From Acidimicrobiia bacterium (lineage in GTDB: Bacteria; Actinomycetota; Acidimicrobiia; Acidimicrobiales; MedAcidi-G1): DNA of 64,000 bases. The position numbers were made by a program, and so were the translations under genes. This document shows positions 56,527 through 64,000 of this stretch, piece by piece. Location: assembly GCA_012959995.1 (NCBI GenBank), contig DUCC01000016.1:26492-90491 (forward strand). The letters are read 5' to 3'. The notes under the pieces were generated by a model. The model was given only the letters and a program-made list of their open reading frames with translations. It made no database searches and was not told where the DNA came from. The stretch's first letter is position 1, and every line of letters starts with the position of its first letter.

Positions 56527-56577
56527 ATGTTTTTGCTTCATTTGCTTGCCACTTGGGTGGCCTCTTCGCTTTGGTGA
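56527..56577 (+). CDS. Putative 16-residue leader peptide upstream of the sigma gene
   Basis: ATG at 56527 opens a 16-codon frame (MFLLHLLATWVASSLW) ending at TGA 56575-56577. The AAAGGAG site lies eight bases before it, which is a stronger ribosome-binding site than that of the sigma gene 26 bases downstream. The peptide is hydrophobic with two Trp. It could be a regulatory uORF that controls translation of the sigma gene. Too short for homology; a coincidence remains possible. Confidence 0.4.
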   Translation: MFLLHLLATWVASSLW

Positions 56578-56603
56578 CCGGTCATGTGCCATCATTTGGG
56601 CCT

Positions 56604-58160
56604 ATGTCCACTGACGCCGAACTGGCCGTCGCCCTGGCCGGCGGCGATGCACAAGCCCTGGCCGGTATTTACGACCGCTACGGCGACCACCTACACAACT
56701 TCTGTCACGGGGTTTGCCGCAACGCTGACCAAGCAGCCGACGCCACCCAACAAACCTTTTTGCTGGCCTTTGAACGCATCGGCCAACTCCGCGACCCCAC
56801 CCGCCTCAAATCTTGGCTCTTTGCTATCGCCCGGAACGAAGTCATGAAAGGCTTCAGGGACACCTCACGCACTCGGCCGGTAGACGACGAAGCGATACTA
56901 GAAACCGCTACCGACGCTGACGCCGTGGAAGCCACTTTAGAAACCGCCGAGTTGCAAGGCTTAGTGTGGGAAGCCGCCGTTGGTCTCGACGAACGTGACC
57001 GTTTACTGCTTGAACTCAACGTACGGTCCGGCCTCGAAGGCGCCGAACTGGCCGATGCCGTAGGGGTTTCCGTTGACCACAGTTACGTACTGGTCAAACG
57101 CATGCGCGAGCGGGTAGAAAAATCTTTAGGTGCTTTGTTGGTGGCCCGCCAAGCCCGCAACATGTGCGACGACCTTGAACGCCTGTTAAGCGACTGGGAC
57201 GGCACCTTCTCTATTCCGGTACGCAAACGAGTCAGTCGCCACCTCACCCAATGCGACGACTGCGATCAGCGACGCCGCAAGCTGGTTTCTCCCTTGGCTC
57301 TCTACGGAGTTGCCCCCGTGTTAGCTGCCCCCTTGGGTCTACGCCAAGCCATTTTGGAATCTGCTGGTTCCTGGGTCGAAACCGCCCACGCCAGCGAATA
57401 CAACTGGGGCGAAGATGGTTTTCCCGAGCCGTTGGAAGACTGGTATGCCGTTGAGCAAACCAACAACGCAGACACGCCCGGTGAGGCATCTTCAACTCAC
57501 GACACAAACAACATGGCCAGCCGCTTTCGCAACGTACGCCGCTTTGGGCTTTCTGTGGTGGTCGTCGGCGGGCTCATCTTGGCCGGGGTGACGGTAACCC
57601 AAGGCAGCGAGAACCAAGCCATATTGGATAGTTCCTCGACGCTGAAATCAAACGGCGGCGGTCAAGAGATCATCACCCAGGTTGTCCCTGCCCCGACGAC
57701 CTCTGTAGCCCCGACAACAACCGTGATGACTCCCCCAACCACCACCGTGGTGCCTACCGAAACGACCGTTCCTCCCGCCACCGAAACCACTGTGGTGCCA
57801 GAACCCACTGTGCCCCCCACCACCGAAGCGCCACCAGAAACCACCACCACAACCACTACGACCACCACCACAACCACGTTGCCGCCAGTGCCAACACCCA
57901 ACAATTTCAGCATAGACCCAGGAGGTCAAGCCATCTGGATCGCTTGGGCTCCCCCCACACCGCTTCCTCCCGGCGGGTACGAAGTAGGGATCCAAGACGA
58001 CGGAGGCCCCTGGGTAATCACCGCAGTGCAAACCCCTCCACAACTAACCCACGGCTTTCATAACTTGGCCTGCGGGCATCTCTACACGGTCGGGGTTCGC
58101 TATATCGACGACGAAGGCCGCACCAGCGAATGGGTTAGTGGCACCGCACACATCTGCTAA
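56604..58160 (+). CDS. Membrane-tethered ECF sigma factor with built-in zinc anti-sigma domain
   Basis: A 518-residue single-chain regulator. Region sigma-2 is at about residues 8-90, sigma-4 at about 118-172. A zf-HC2/ZAS motif follows: Cys188, His213, Cys217, Cys220 (Hx3Cx2C). One membrane helix lies at about 314-331, then a Thr/Pro-rich stalk at 363-430 and an extracellular FN3-like domain at 431-518, with Cys490 and Cys518. The expected layout is sigma and zinc domain inside, sensor outside. A TTG at 56553 is in frame, but the ATG at 56604 aligns with the paralog start. Comparable C-terminally extended ECF sigma groups are known in actinobacteria, so novelty has to be tested. It is convergent with the CapA-like gene and ends one base from it. 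Confidence 0.85.
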   Translation: MSTDAELAVALAGGDAQALAGIYDRYGDHLHNFCHGVCRNADQAADATQQTFLLAFERIGQLRDPTRLKSWLFAIARNEVMKGFRDTSRTRPVDDEAILETATDADAVEATLETAELQGLVWEAAVGLDERDRLLLELNVRSGLEGAELADAVGVSVDHSYVLVKRMRERVEKSLGALLVARQARNMCDDLERLLSDWDGTFSIPVRKRVSRHLTQCDDCDQRRRKLVSPLALYGVAPVLAAPLGLRQAILESAGSWVETAHASEYNWGEDGFPEPLEDWYAVEQTNNADTPGEASSTHDTNNMASRFRNVRRFGLSVVVVGGLILAGVTVTQGSENQAILDSSSTLKSNGGGQEIITQVVPAPTTSVAPTTTVMTPPTTTVVPTETTVPPATETTVVPEPTVPPTTEAPPETTTTTTTTTTTTTLPPVPTPNNFSIDPGGQAIWIAWAPPTPLPPGGYEVGIQDDGGPWVITAVQTPPQLTHGFHNLACGHLYTVGVRYIDDEGRTSEWVSGTAHIC

Positions 58161-59399
58161 CTAACAGGTCAAGGCGCCACAAGTTGCCACCGGAGCTCCC
58201 CAGCCAAGGTCTTCTGCGTTGAGCCGTTCCATCGTGCGGGCCCACGAGTTTTGCAATTCTGTTGAGTCAGGGTTTTCGCTAAGCGAGGCCCCCACTTCTC
58301 GGATGCGGTACCCATCGCTGCGAGCAACCCGCGTGGGGGTCACCGCCACTTCTTGTGCCCTAACTCCGTCTGCGGTTTCTAACAAATTCACAACAACCAT
58401 GACCCCGTCTTGGGTACCCACGGCGCAGCACGAGGCCGACTGGTTAGATAAGAAATTTCCTAAGCCGTACACCACGTACTCGTCGCCGACCATGCCTACC
58501 GACTGCACCACATGAGCGTGGTGGCCAATGATCAAGTCAACATCAGGGTCGCTCAGTAATGTCTCGGCCAACTGGCGTTGGGTTTCAGTCGGTGCGGTGC
58601 GGTACTCGATGCCCCAATGCAAACTAAGCACCACAAACTCTGCACCAACGGCCCGGGTTCGACGGGCGGCGGCCAGCAATGCGTCGACCTCGAGATCCAG
58701 CACCAACCACGGAGTGTCTGCCGGTACCGGCATGCCATTAAACCCAAAGGATGCCGAAACGTGACCCACGGAAATACCGTTGGCGTCATAGGTGACCGGC
58801 GAGTAGGCGTCTCGTTCGGTTACCGAGATACCGGTTTGGCCAAGACCGGCATCTATGAAGGCTTGGGCGGTGGTTTCTGCCCCGCTTAGCCATTGGTCCA
58901 GCACATGGTTTGATGCTGTGGAACAAGCGTCGTAGCCGATGTCCACCAGGTCATCGGCCAGCGAAACCGGTGCGTTGAAACGGGGGTAACCCGACAGGTC
59001 GTTGAGGTCTTTAGTCAGCGGCGTCTCGAGGTGACAGATGGCGAGATCTGCGGCGGCAATGCGCTCGGTTACCTCAGCAAAAAGCGGACGAAAGTCGTGG
59101 GCCCGGTCGGTGCCTTCGGCAGCAATTGCGGCCGCCCGCACTACCGGAGAGTGGGGAATAATGTCGCCGGTAAAGAGCAAGGTGGCTTCGCGGGGCGGCG
59201 GCAAGGTGGTAGTGGTAGTCGTCGTGGTGGTGGTGGTGGTAGAGGTCGTGGTGGTTGACGTGGTGGTCGTGGTGGTAGTCGTAGTGGTCGTGGTTTCAGG
59301 AGAAGTAGTGCTGGCCGGAAGCACCACCGGCGTTGACCCACAAGACACGGCAAGCACCATCAAGGCCATCCAAATAGTGAGCCGATTTTTCCCATGCAT
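58161..59399 (-). CDS. CapA-family (poly-gamma-glutamate synthesis-type) lipoprotein
   Basis: A 412-residue exported protein. Its signal peptide ends in a lipobox (LAVSC, Cys20), followed by a Thr stalk to about residue 65. The CapA calcineurin-like domain shows LLFTGDIIPH near 75, CHLETPL near 120, TASNHVLDQW near 160, LHWGIEY near 255 and IIGHHAHVVQ near 290. CapA-family proteins are linked to poly-gamma-glutamate capsule export, but no capBC genes are nearby and many members are of unknown role. It is convergent with the first sigma gene and divergent from the PLP decarboxylase gene. The Cys-rich C-terminus (CGALTC) is unusual. Confidence 0.88.
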   Translation of the reverse strand: MHGKNRLTIWMALMVLAVSCGSTPVVLPASTTSPETTTTTTTTTTTTSTTTTSTTTTTTTTTTTTLPPPREATLLFTGDIIPHSPVVRAAAIAAEGTDRAHDFRPLFAEVTERIAAADLAICHLETPLTKDLNDLSGYPRFNAPVSLADDLVDIGYDACSTASNHVLDQWLSGAETTAQAFIDAGLGQTGISVTERDAYSPVTYDANGISVGHVSASFGFNGMPVPADTPWLVLDLEVDALLAAARRTRAVGAEFVVLSLHWGIEYRTAPTETQRQLAETLLSDPDVDLIIGHHAHVVQSVGMVGDEYVVYGLGNFLSNQSASCCAVGTQDGVMVVVNLLETADGVRAQEVAVTPTRVARSDGYRIREVGASLSENPDSTELQNSWARTMERLNAEDLGWGAPVATCGALTC

Positions 59400-59422
59400 G
59401 ATCTTGAACCTAGGCTTCGGCC

Positions 59423-60664
59423 ATGACCGAACCTCGCATACCTCTTCATGGCCTACCCGCTGAACAAGTTCTGACTGCTTTGGAAGCCAGCAAACGCAAC
59501 GATGTGCAGTGGCAACAAGGCCGCACCTTCGGGTTGGTTTTCGATGGAGGCCCTGAGGTAAGAGAAGTCGCCGATCAAGCTGCTCGATTATTTTTGCACG
59601 ACAATGCGCTGAACCCGGCGGCCTTTCCTTCGCTGGCCGGGCTGCAAGCTGATCTCTGTCAGTGGACAGCCAGCATGCTCAACGGCCCTGAGGCCGCAGG
59701 TTTCGTAACCAGTGGGGGTACCGAAAGCATTTTGATGGCTGTCAAAGCGGCTCGGGAACGTGCCCGGATTGAGCGAGGTATTACTGAACCTGAAATCGTT
59801 TTGGCCGAGAGCGCTCATGCTGCTTTTCATAAGGCTGCCCACCTTTTTGGGTTGAAAGTTCGCAACACCCCGGTTGCTGCTGACTGGACTGCCGACCCCG
59901 TGGCCATGGCTGCTCATGTTGGGCCGAACACTGCTTTGGTAGTGGCTTCGGCTCCGCAATACCCGCAAGGGGTGGTTGACCCGGTGGCTGAGATAGCAGC
60001 TTTGGCGGCCACCGTTGACGCCAACTGCCATGTTGATGCTTGTATGGGTGGCTTTGTGTTGCCTTTCGCCGAGAAGGAAGGCTGGCCGTCACCTCTTTGG
60101 GATTTTCGGGTGCCGGGGGTGACCTCGATTTCAGCGGATATTCACAAATTGGGTTACGCCCCAAAAGGGGTGTCCATTTTGCTGCACGCCAACAAAGAGC
60201 TCCGGCGTTACCAGGTTTTTATGTTTGATGACTGGTTGGGTGGCCGCTACGGGACTCCCAACTTGCAGGGCACTCGGTCGGGTCTTCCGATGGCTGCGGC
60301 ATGGGCGGTGATGTCTTTTCTAGGCGAGGAGGGCTACCGGCGACTGGTGCGTTCCACGCTGGAAACCGCCGATCAGATTCGCGAGGCGGTGCATGCCATT
60401 GAAGGCATCGCTTTGCTGGGTAACTCCACCCATCATCTTCTCGCAATAACGGGTGATGGGTTGAACGTTCTTTCGGTGGGTGCGCTGCTTGGTGATCGTG
60501 GGTGGCACATCGATAGTCAGGGCCCACCTGATTCGCTACATCTCACGGTAAGCGCCGGAAACCAAGCGGTCGTCGAGGAGTTTCTTGAAGATTTGCGCTG
60601 GGCCACCAACCAAGCCCCAGACAGCCCCGAAGCCACCCCCACCGACTACGCCTCCCCCGAATAA
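59423..60664 (+). CDS. PLP-dependent decarboxylase, sphingosine-1-phosphate lyase (Dpl1)-like
   Basis: A 413-residue fold-type I PLP enzyme. The VTSGGTESILMAVKAAR segment near residue 90 is the phosphate loop, the Asp in HVDACMGGF near 205 binds the pyridine N, and the Schiff-base Lys is in ISADIHKLGYAPKG near 240. The wording is closest to sphinganine-1-phosphate aldolase and related glutamate-decarboxylase-family lyases. The substrate in this organism is unknown; it may be a sphingoid or another amino compound. It is convergent with the PhyH gene across a palindrome. Confidence 0.82.
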   Translation: MTEPRIPLHGLPAEQVLTALEASKRNDVQWQQGRTFGLVFDGGPEVREVADQAARLFLHDNALNPAAFPSLAGLQADLCQWTASMLNGPEAAGFVTSGGTESILMAVKAARERARIERGITEPEIVLAESAHAAFHKAAHLFGLKVRNTPVAADWTADPVAMAAHVGPNTALVVASAPQYPQGVVDPVAEIAALAATVDANCHVDACMGGFVLPFAEKEGWPSPLWDFRVPGVTSISADIHKLGYAPKGVSILLHANKELRRYQVFMFDDWLGGRYGTPNLQGTRSGLPMAAAWAVMSFLGEEGYRRLVRSTLETADQIREAVHAIEGIALLGNSTHHLLAITGDGLNVLSVGALLGDRGWHIDSQGPPDSLHLTVSAGNQAVVEEFLEDLRWATNQAPDSPEATPTDYASPE

Positions 60665-60686
60665 CCACCTACAAACATGCCCAAAA

Positions 60687-60713
60687 CGAACCTGGGATCA
60701 GACCCCAGGTTCG
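60687..60713. repeat. Palindrome between convergent genes
   Basis: CGAACCTGGG (60687-60696) pairs perfectly with CCCAGGTTCG (60704-60713) around ATCAGAC. It lies in the 90-base spacer between the PLP decarboxylase and PhyH genes, so it is a candidate bidirectional terminator. It closely matches the element at 10380-10404 and shares the TGGG/CCCA core with those at 10318, 15561 and 15663. Confidence 0.7.
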
Positions 60714-60754
60714 GTGTTTAAGGTGCTGGGTTAACCCGGATTACGAGGTTGAGG

Positions 60755-61597
60755 TTAGGTGAAGAGGCGGTCGGCGTCTTCGAAGTCGACCAGCCATGTG
60801 CGGCCGCCTTCTTTGGAATGGTACGAACCCCACCCCAACAACTGTCGAGCACGAGGCGGCAAAGTGGCGGCTCGCTCTTGCGTAACCACCAACGGGCTTG
60901 CTTCTTCAGGCCGCAACCAACCCACCACAAAACTTACGTGCATACCGTAGCGCCAACCTTCGGTTTCGTTGGCTCCTGCGCCGTGAATAACTCGCCCCGA
61001 ATACAACATTCCGCTACCAGCGGGCATAGCAGCGTAAGCCACTTCTTCTTCGGTGGCTTCCCAGCCCCGAATCACCTCAGGCGGCAAACCTTGAGTCCCT
61101 GGCACCACCACCGTGGCGCCGTTTTCTTTCGTAAAATCCGACAAAGCAAACATGCAACTCACGGTTATTTCTTTTCCCTGTTGCACCGCTTCGGGCCAGT
61201 TGGCTTCATCCCGGTGCAGATACTGGGCTTTCTCCCCGGGGCCTACCGCCATAACTTGGCCGGTGTTCAACCAGTAATCCGCACCGTTTTCTAACAAATA
61301 GTGGTCGGCCACCGCATTAAGCACCGGGTTCAACAAAGCGTGTTCTACAAAAGCACGACTACGGGCCGACAAGCCACAAAAGCGCACCGTGTTGGCGCCG
61401 TGAAAAACTTCCCAAAGTTCCAGTTCGCTTTTGGTGCCCGGTTTGGTATCAGAAAAACCCGCCGCTAAGTCTTCCATGATTTGCTGGCGGGCCTCTTCGG
61501 GGATGAGGTTTTTGACAATGACCCCACCGTCGTTATCCATATGGGCAAATACTTCATCAAGGGAAGCGGTTCGCTCCAAAGTCTTTAGTTCAAGCAT
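60755..61597 (-). CDS. Phytanoyl-CoA dioxygenase (PhyH) family protein
   Basis: A 280-residue Fe(II)/2-oxoglutarate oxygenase. The facial triad is His128 and Asp130 in LHRDEANW, with the distal His in SGRVIHGAGANE near 200. The family hydroxylates phytanoyl-CoA, ectoine and many small molecules; the substrate here is unknown. It starts nine bases after the stop of the second sigma gene on the same strand, so it may be in the sigma operon and a target or partner of it. The two genes are therefore probably cotranscribed. Confidence 0.88.
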   Translation of the reverse strand: MLELKTLERTASLDEVFAHMDNDGGVIVKNLIPEEARQQIMEDLAAGFSDTKPGTKSELELWEVFHGANTVRFCGLSARSRAFVEHALLNPVLNAVADHYLLENGADYWLNTGQVMAVGPGEKAQYLHRDEANWPEAVQQGKEITVSCMFALSDFTKENGATVVVPGTQGLPPEVIRGWEATEEEVAYAAMPAGSGMLYSGRVIHGAGANETEGWRYGMHVSFVVGWLRPEEASPLVVTQERAATLPPRARQLLGWGSYHSKEGGRTWLVDFEDADRLFT

Positions 61598-61606
61598 GCG
61601 GTGATC

Positions 61607-63142
61607 TTAGGGCACACAGTTGTACGCAGAGTTGACCGTGAGGTGAGTTTCTGCAGTTGAGGTGTTGCCTTCCCCGTCGGTAGCGGTGACGGTTACCGGC
61701 ATCCTGTAAGCCATTGCGGTGACTATCGAATACTCAACGAAGGGGCCCATTTGGCCGCTCCATTGTCCGGCGCCAGTCAACTCCGCCAATTCCAGCGATC
61801 CACCAGCAGCGACAAGGTCTCCTCCGGTTTCCCAGGAAATCTTTACCGAAGCCACCCCTGAAGCGTCAGAAACCTCAGCGATAAACATTGACCGTTGTGG
61901 CCACGAAGAGCAGTAAGGGCCGCTTTCGTAGATCTCAGGTTCAGACCACGACAAAGCACCAATAGTTGGACCAATGGCATCTGGAGCCACCGTGGTGGTG
62001 GTCGTCGTAGTGGTGGTAGTTGAGGTGGTGGTAGTTGGCGACACGGTGGTGGTAGGCGTCAAAGTAGTTGTTGGTGCAACGGAGGTGGTGGTGGCTAAAG
62101 GGATGACGGTGGTAGTGGTAACCGGCACAACCGTGGTGGTAGGTGGCACGGTAGTGGTAGGCACGCTTGTCGTGCTGGTGGTGTCCGGAGCCACCAGCAA
62201 CACCGGGGCGGGGGCCGAGCGAGGGTCCGACAACAGCACTGACCCCACCACGACAGCCAAAGTGGCCACCACCACAGCGAAGATCGCTCCAAGGCCGAAA
62301 CCAGTAGTTGCAGTGACTGGAGTTACCCATTGGCCGGTAGCGGCAAACCCCCCGCTTGGGGGGTTGGCCACGGGTACGCCGCGGGCCGCCGACTCGAACA
62401 CTCGTTGCCGCAAGGCCACCGGTGCCGCCACAAAAGGCAAGGCGGCGGCCATGCCGCCGGGAGCCATCATGGCCGCTCGGCGACGCTTGCAGGTAGCGCA
62501 TTTGTCGGTGTGTCGGGCTACCCGTTTACGCCAGACCGGGCTGAACGTGCCGTCCCATGGGGCAAGGATTTTTTGTAGATCTGCACAGTCTTTGCGGCCG
62601 TGGCGAGCCACCAGCAGGGCCCCCATGGAGCGGCTTACCCTTTGGCGTACCCGTTGCACCAACTTGTGGGCGTTGGCGGTTGATACACCCAGAGCAGCAG
62701 CTAATACCTCTCCTTCGAGGCCGTGGCGAGCGTGGAGGTCAAGCACCTCTTGTTCTCGGTCGGTTAGGCCGGCCGCTGCTTCGTGCAGTAAAGCCTGCAG
62801 GTCGTTGCTTTCGAGTTGGCCACTCATCGCAGCATCCGATTCAACGTCAAGGCCCGCTTCAGGGTCGAGCACCAGTCGGTTGCGGGCTCGGTAACGGTTT
62901 TGTATTTGACTTCGCGCAATGGCGTAAACCCAGGCTCGGAAACGGTCAGGATCGCGGAGTTGGCCGATGCGTTGGTGGACCAACAAAACGGTGTCGTGCA
63001 CCACATCTGCCGCTTCATCAGTGTCGTTAAGGCGAGTGCGAGCAAAGTCGTGGAGCCGGTCGGCGTACTGATCGTAGAAACCAGCGAGCGCCGACGAATC
63101 TCCGGCCAACAAGCCGGCCACGATTTGTTGATCGTTAACCAT
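61607..63142 (-). CDS. Membrane-tethered ECF sigma factor with built-in zinc anti-sigma domain (paralog)
   Basis: A 511-residue paralog of the gene at 56604. Sigma-2 is at about residues 8-90, sigma-4 at about 118-172. The ZAS ligands are Cys186, His211, Cys215 and Cys218, spaced as in the paralog. A membrane helix lies at about 282-304, a Thr/Pro stalk at 320-386 and an extracellular Ig-like domain at 387-511 with Cys411 and Cys509. The block GALLVAR ... WDGTF ... RKRV.RH..C..C ... LRQ ... ESA is shared by both. The frame reaches an ATG at 63184, but the ATG at 63142 aligns with the paralog start. Unlike the paralog, its leader contains a GC-rich hairpin at 63197-63226. It precedes PhyH by nine bases. 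Confidence 0.85.
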   Translation of the reverse strand: MVNDQQIVAGLLAGDSSALAGFYDQYADRLHDFARTRLNDTDEAADVVHDTVLLVHQRIGQLRDPDRFRAWVYAIARSQIQNRYRARNRLVLDPEAGLDVESDAAMSGQLESNDLQALLHEAAAGLTDREQEVLDLHARHGLEGEVLAAALGVSTANAHKLVQRVRQRVSRSMGALLVARHGRKDCADLQKILAPWDGTFSPVWRKRVARHTDKCATCKRRRAAMMAPGGMAAALPFVAAPVALRQRVFESAARGVPVANPPSGGFAATGQWVTPVTATTGFGLGAIFAVVVATLAVVVGSVLLSDPRSAPAPVLLVAPDTTSTTSVPTTTVPPTTTVVPVTTTTVIPLATTTSVAPTTTLTPTTTVSPTTTTSTTTTTTTTTTVAPDAIGPTIGALSWSEPEIYESGPYCSSWPQRSMFIAEVSDASGVASVKISWETGGDLVAAGGSLELAELTGAGQWSGQMGPFVEYSIVTAMAYRMPVTVTATDGEGNTSTAETHLTVNSAYNCVP

Positions 63143-63196
63143 TTTGTTGAACGGTAGTCGTCGGCGCACATGTTTTGCCCCCATGGAGAGCGAGTT

Positions 63197-63226
63197 GGGC
63201 CGGGCATCTGGTTTGATGCCCGGCCC
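63197..63226. terminator. GC-rich hairpin ahead of the second sigma gene
   Basis: GGGCCGGGCATC (63197-63208) pairs perfectly with GATGCCCGGCCC (63215-63226) around TGGTTT, a 12-bp stem. On the minus strand it follows the stop of the window-edge gene by about 21 bases and precedes the sigma start by 54. It has no T-run on the minus strand, so it might be a leader structure or attenuator as well as a terminator. Confidence 0.6.
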
Positions 63227-63246
63227 GTTGAGGTCCCTCCAAGGAT

Positions 63247-64000
63247 TTAGAAAATGACCAGGGCGGACACTTGCAAGCAGTCGACATCTTCGTCAACTGC
63301 CCGCTCAAATGGGCTGTAGGTGAACGAAGGCATGCTGCCAATCTCTGTGGTGATGCCGATCTGTTCAAATCCAGCACCGGTGAGTTGGTACATGGTCCGT
63401 TCGAAAGTGTTGGGAGCGAAGAAGTTGTCTACCTCTTCGAACTGGACGATGACCGGGATGCCTCCGCTTACTTCACAAGCCACTGAGTCGTAGCCAAAGG
63501 TGAAGGTGAAGCCGGTGTGGAATGAGCCGCCGTCCAACTTGGGGGCTTTTTCTATGTTGCAGTTACCCATGACCACGATGTCGTAGTTGCTGTTAAGAAA
63601 GCTGAGCTTCTTTACCCAGAGTTCTTCTTGGCCGTCGAAGTTGAAGTCGGTGGCGAAGAGTGCTTGCCCATACCCGTCGAGGGTTATCCAGTAGTTTCCT
63701 ACCGCCAGGTAGTGCGCAGCAACGTTGTTGTCTGAGTAAACCCCAGCCCATTCGGTAACCCCGTCGCCGTCGATATCAATTTCAACGGTGTCGCCGACCA
63801 GGGTTACTTCTTCGGGCATCAAAAGAAGCGGTCCGCAGTCCTGGAAGCCTGGAATGTTAAAGGGTGGCAACTCCAAGAGTGGTTCAAACGGTGGAGGTAA
63901 GAGCAAGTCTCCGAGGCCGGGAAGGCCACCAACGGGCCCCTCTGCTGGAGCTTCTTCCTCTGCTGGAACTTCTTCTTCCTCTGCTGGAACTTCTTCTTCC
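63247..64000 (-). CDS. Secreted/surface protein with acidic repeats, VCBS-like segments (5' truncated)
   Basis: The frame is open to the window edge, so only the last 250 or so residues are present. The first 20 or so are acidic Glu-rich with a repeated EEEVPAE-like unit. After a Pro-rich segment come DIDGDGVTEW near 75 residues in, and TDFNFDGQEELWVKK, which look like FG-GAP/VCBS calcium-binding loops, and a Cys pair later. The apparent start inside the window is not real because the frame has no stop before it. It is encoded ahead of the second sigma gene and may be in its operon. Function not known. Confidence 0.65.
   Translation of the reverse strand, partial: EEEVPAEEEEVPAEEEAPAEGPVGGLPGLGDLLLPPPFEPLLELPPFNIPGFQDCGPLLLMPEEVTLVGDTVEIDIDGDGVTEWAGVYSDNNVAAHYLAVGNYWITLDGYGQALFATDFNFDGQEELWVKKLSFLNSNYDIVVMGNCNIEKAPKLDGGSFHTGFTFTFGYDSVACEVSGGIPVIVQFEEVDNFFAPNTFERTMYQLTGAGFEQIGITTEIGSMPSFTYSPFERAVDEDVDCLQVSALVIF

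Noticed and set aside
59038..59463. Val-rich frames opposite the Thr-rich stalks (also at 57662-57913 and 61974-62894)
   Set aside because: They are antisense shadows of the stalk-coding repeats: poly-Val from GTG repeats, no folded domain, and overlap with well-supported genes.
62824..63207. Alternative frame of 127 residues over the start of the second sigma gene
   Set aside because: It overlaps sigma-2 out of frame and has no domain; the sigma frame matches the paralog.

Overview
The window reads as chromosomal DNA of an uncultured, probably marine actinobacterium of the Acidimicrobiia type. This is inferred from three things: the gene order prs-rplY-pth-mfd-ppiC-mazG-eno-divIC ... DUF501-ppx, which is an actinobacterial arrangement; the moderate GC with many genes lacking a strong Shine-Dalgarno; and metabolism built on osmolytes, amino acids and acyl-CoAs. 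No phage, integrase, insertion sequence, CRISPR array or plasmid gene was found. Both window ends cut through a gene.

Layout. 1-3.8 kb: tail of an unidentified protein, chorismate mutase, acyl-CoA ligase, a small membrane protein and a phosphotriesterase-like hydrolase. 3.9-10.3 kb: a general L-amino-acid ABC importer (aapJ, hairpin, aapQ, aapM, aapP) followed by a TauD-type dioxygenase. 10.4-15.5 kb: NAD dehydrogenase plus metallo-beta-lactamase-fold pair, SDR plus acyl-CoA dehydrogenase pair, and a CDF metal exporter. 15.5-18.5 kb: a palindrome-rich spacer, then a DmdA-like demethylase overlapping a choline-dehydrogenase-like GMC enzyme. 18.6-29.4 kb: mixed housekeeping and catabolic genes (HlyIII, threonine aldolase, NYN-LOTUS protein, GFA enzyme, EamA transporter, FAD amine oxidase, tRNA-Leu(UAA), RecB/Cas4-like nuclease, MFS exporter, enoyl-CoA hydratase, GNAT, class V aminotransferase).

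29.4-53.6 kb: the conserved actinobacterial block on the minus strand, split by an island of about 13.4 kb between divIC and the DUF501 gene. The island carries a form II molybdenum hydroxylase (coxL, coxS, coxM), its maturation genes (coxD, coxE, two XdhC-type genes, mocA, coxG), an ABC-2 exporter lodged between coxL and coxS, and an oppositely oriented PEP carboxylase.

53.6-64 kb: a surface and signalling region. It holds a delta-60-repeat secreted protein, two secreted lipoproteins (one CapA-like), a Dpl1-like PLP decarboxylase, a PhyH dioxygenase, and two paralogous proteins in which an ECF-type sigma factor, a zinc-binding anti-sigma domain, one membrane helix, a Thr/Pro-rich stalk and an extracellular domain lie on one chain. 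The first of these is preceded by a 14-bp palindrome and a 16-codon leader ORF with the best ribosome-binding site in the area. These one-piece membrane sigma factors are the most interesting find in the window.
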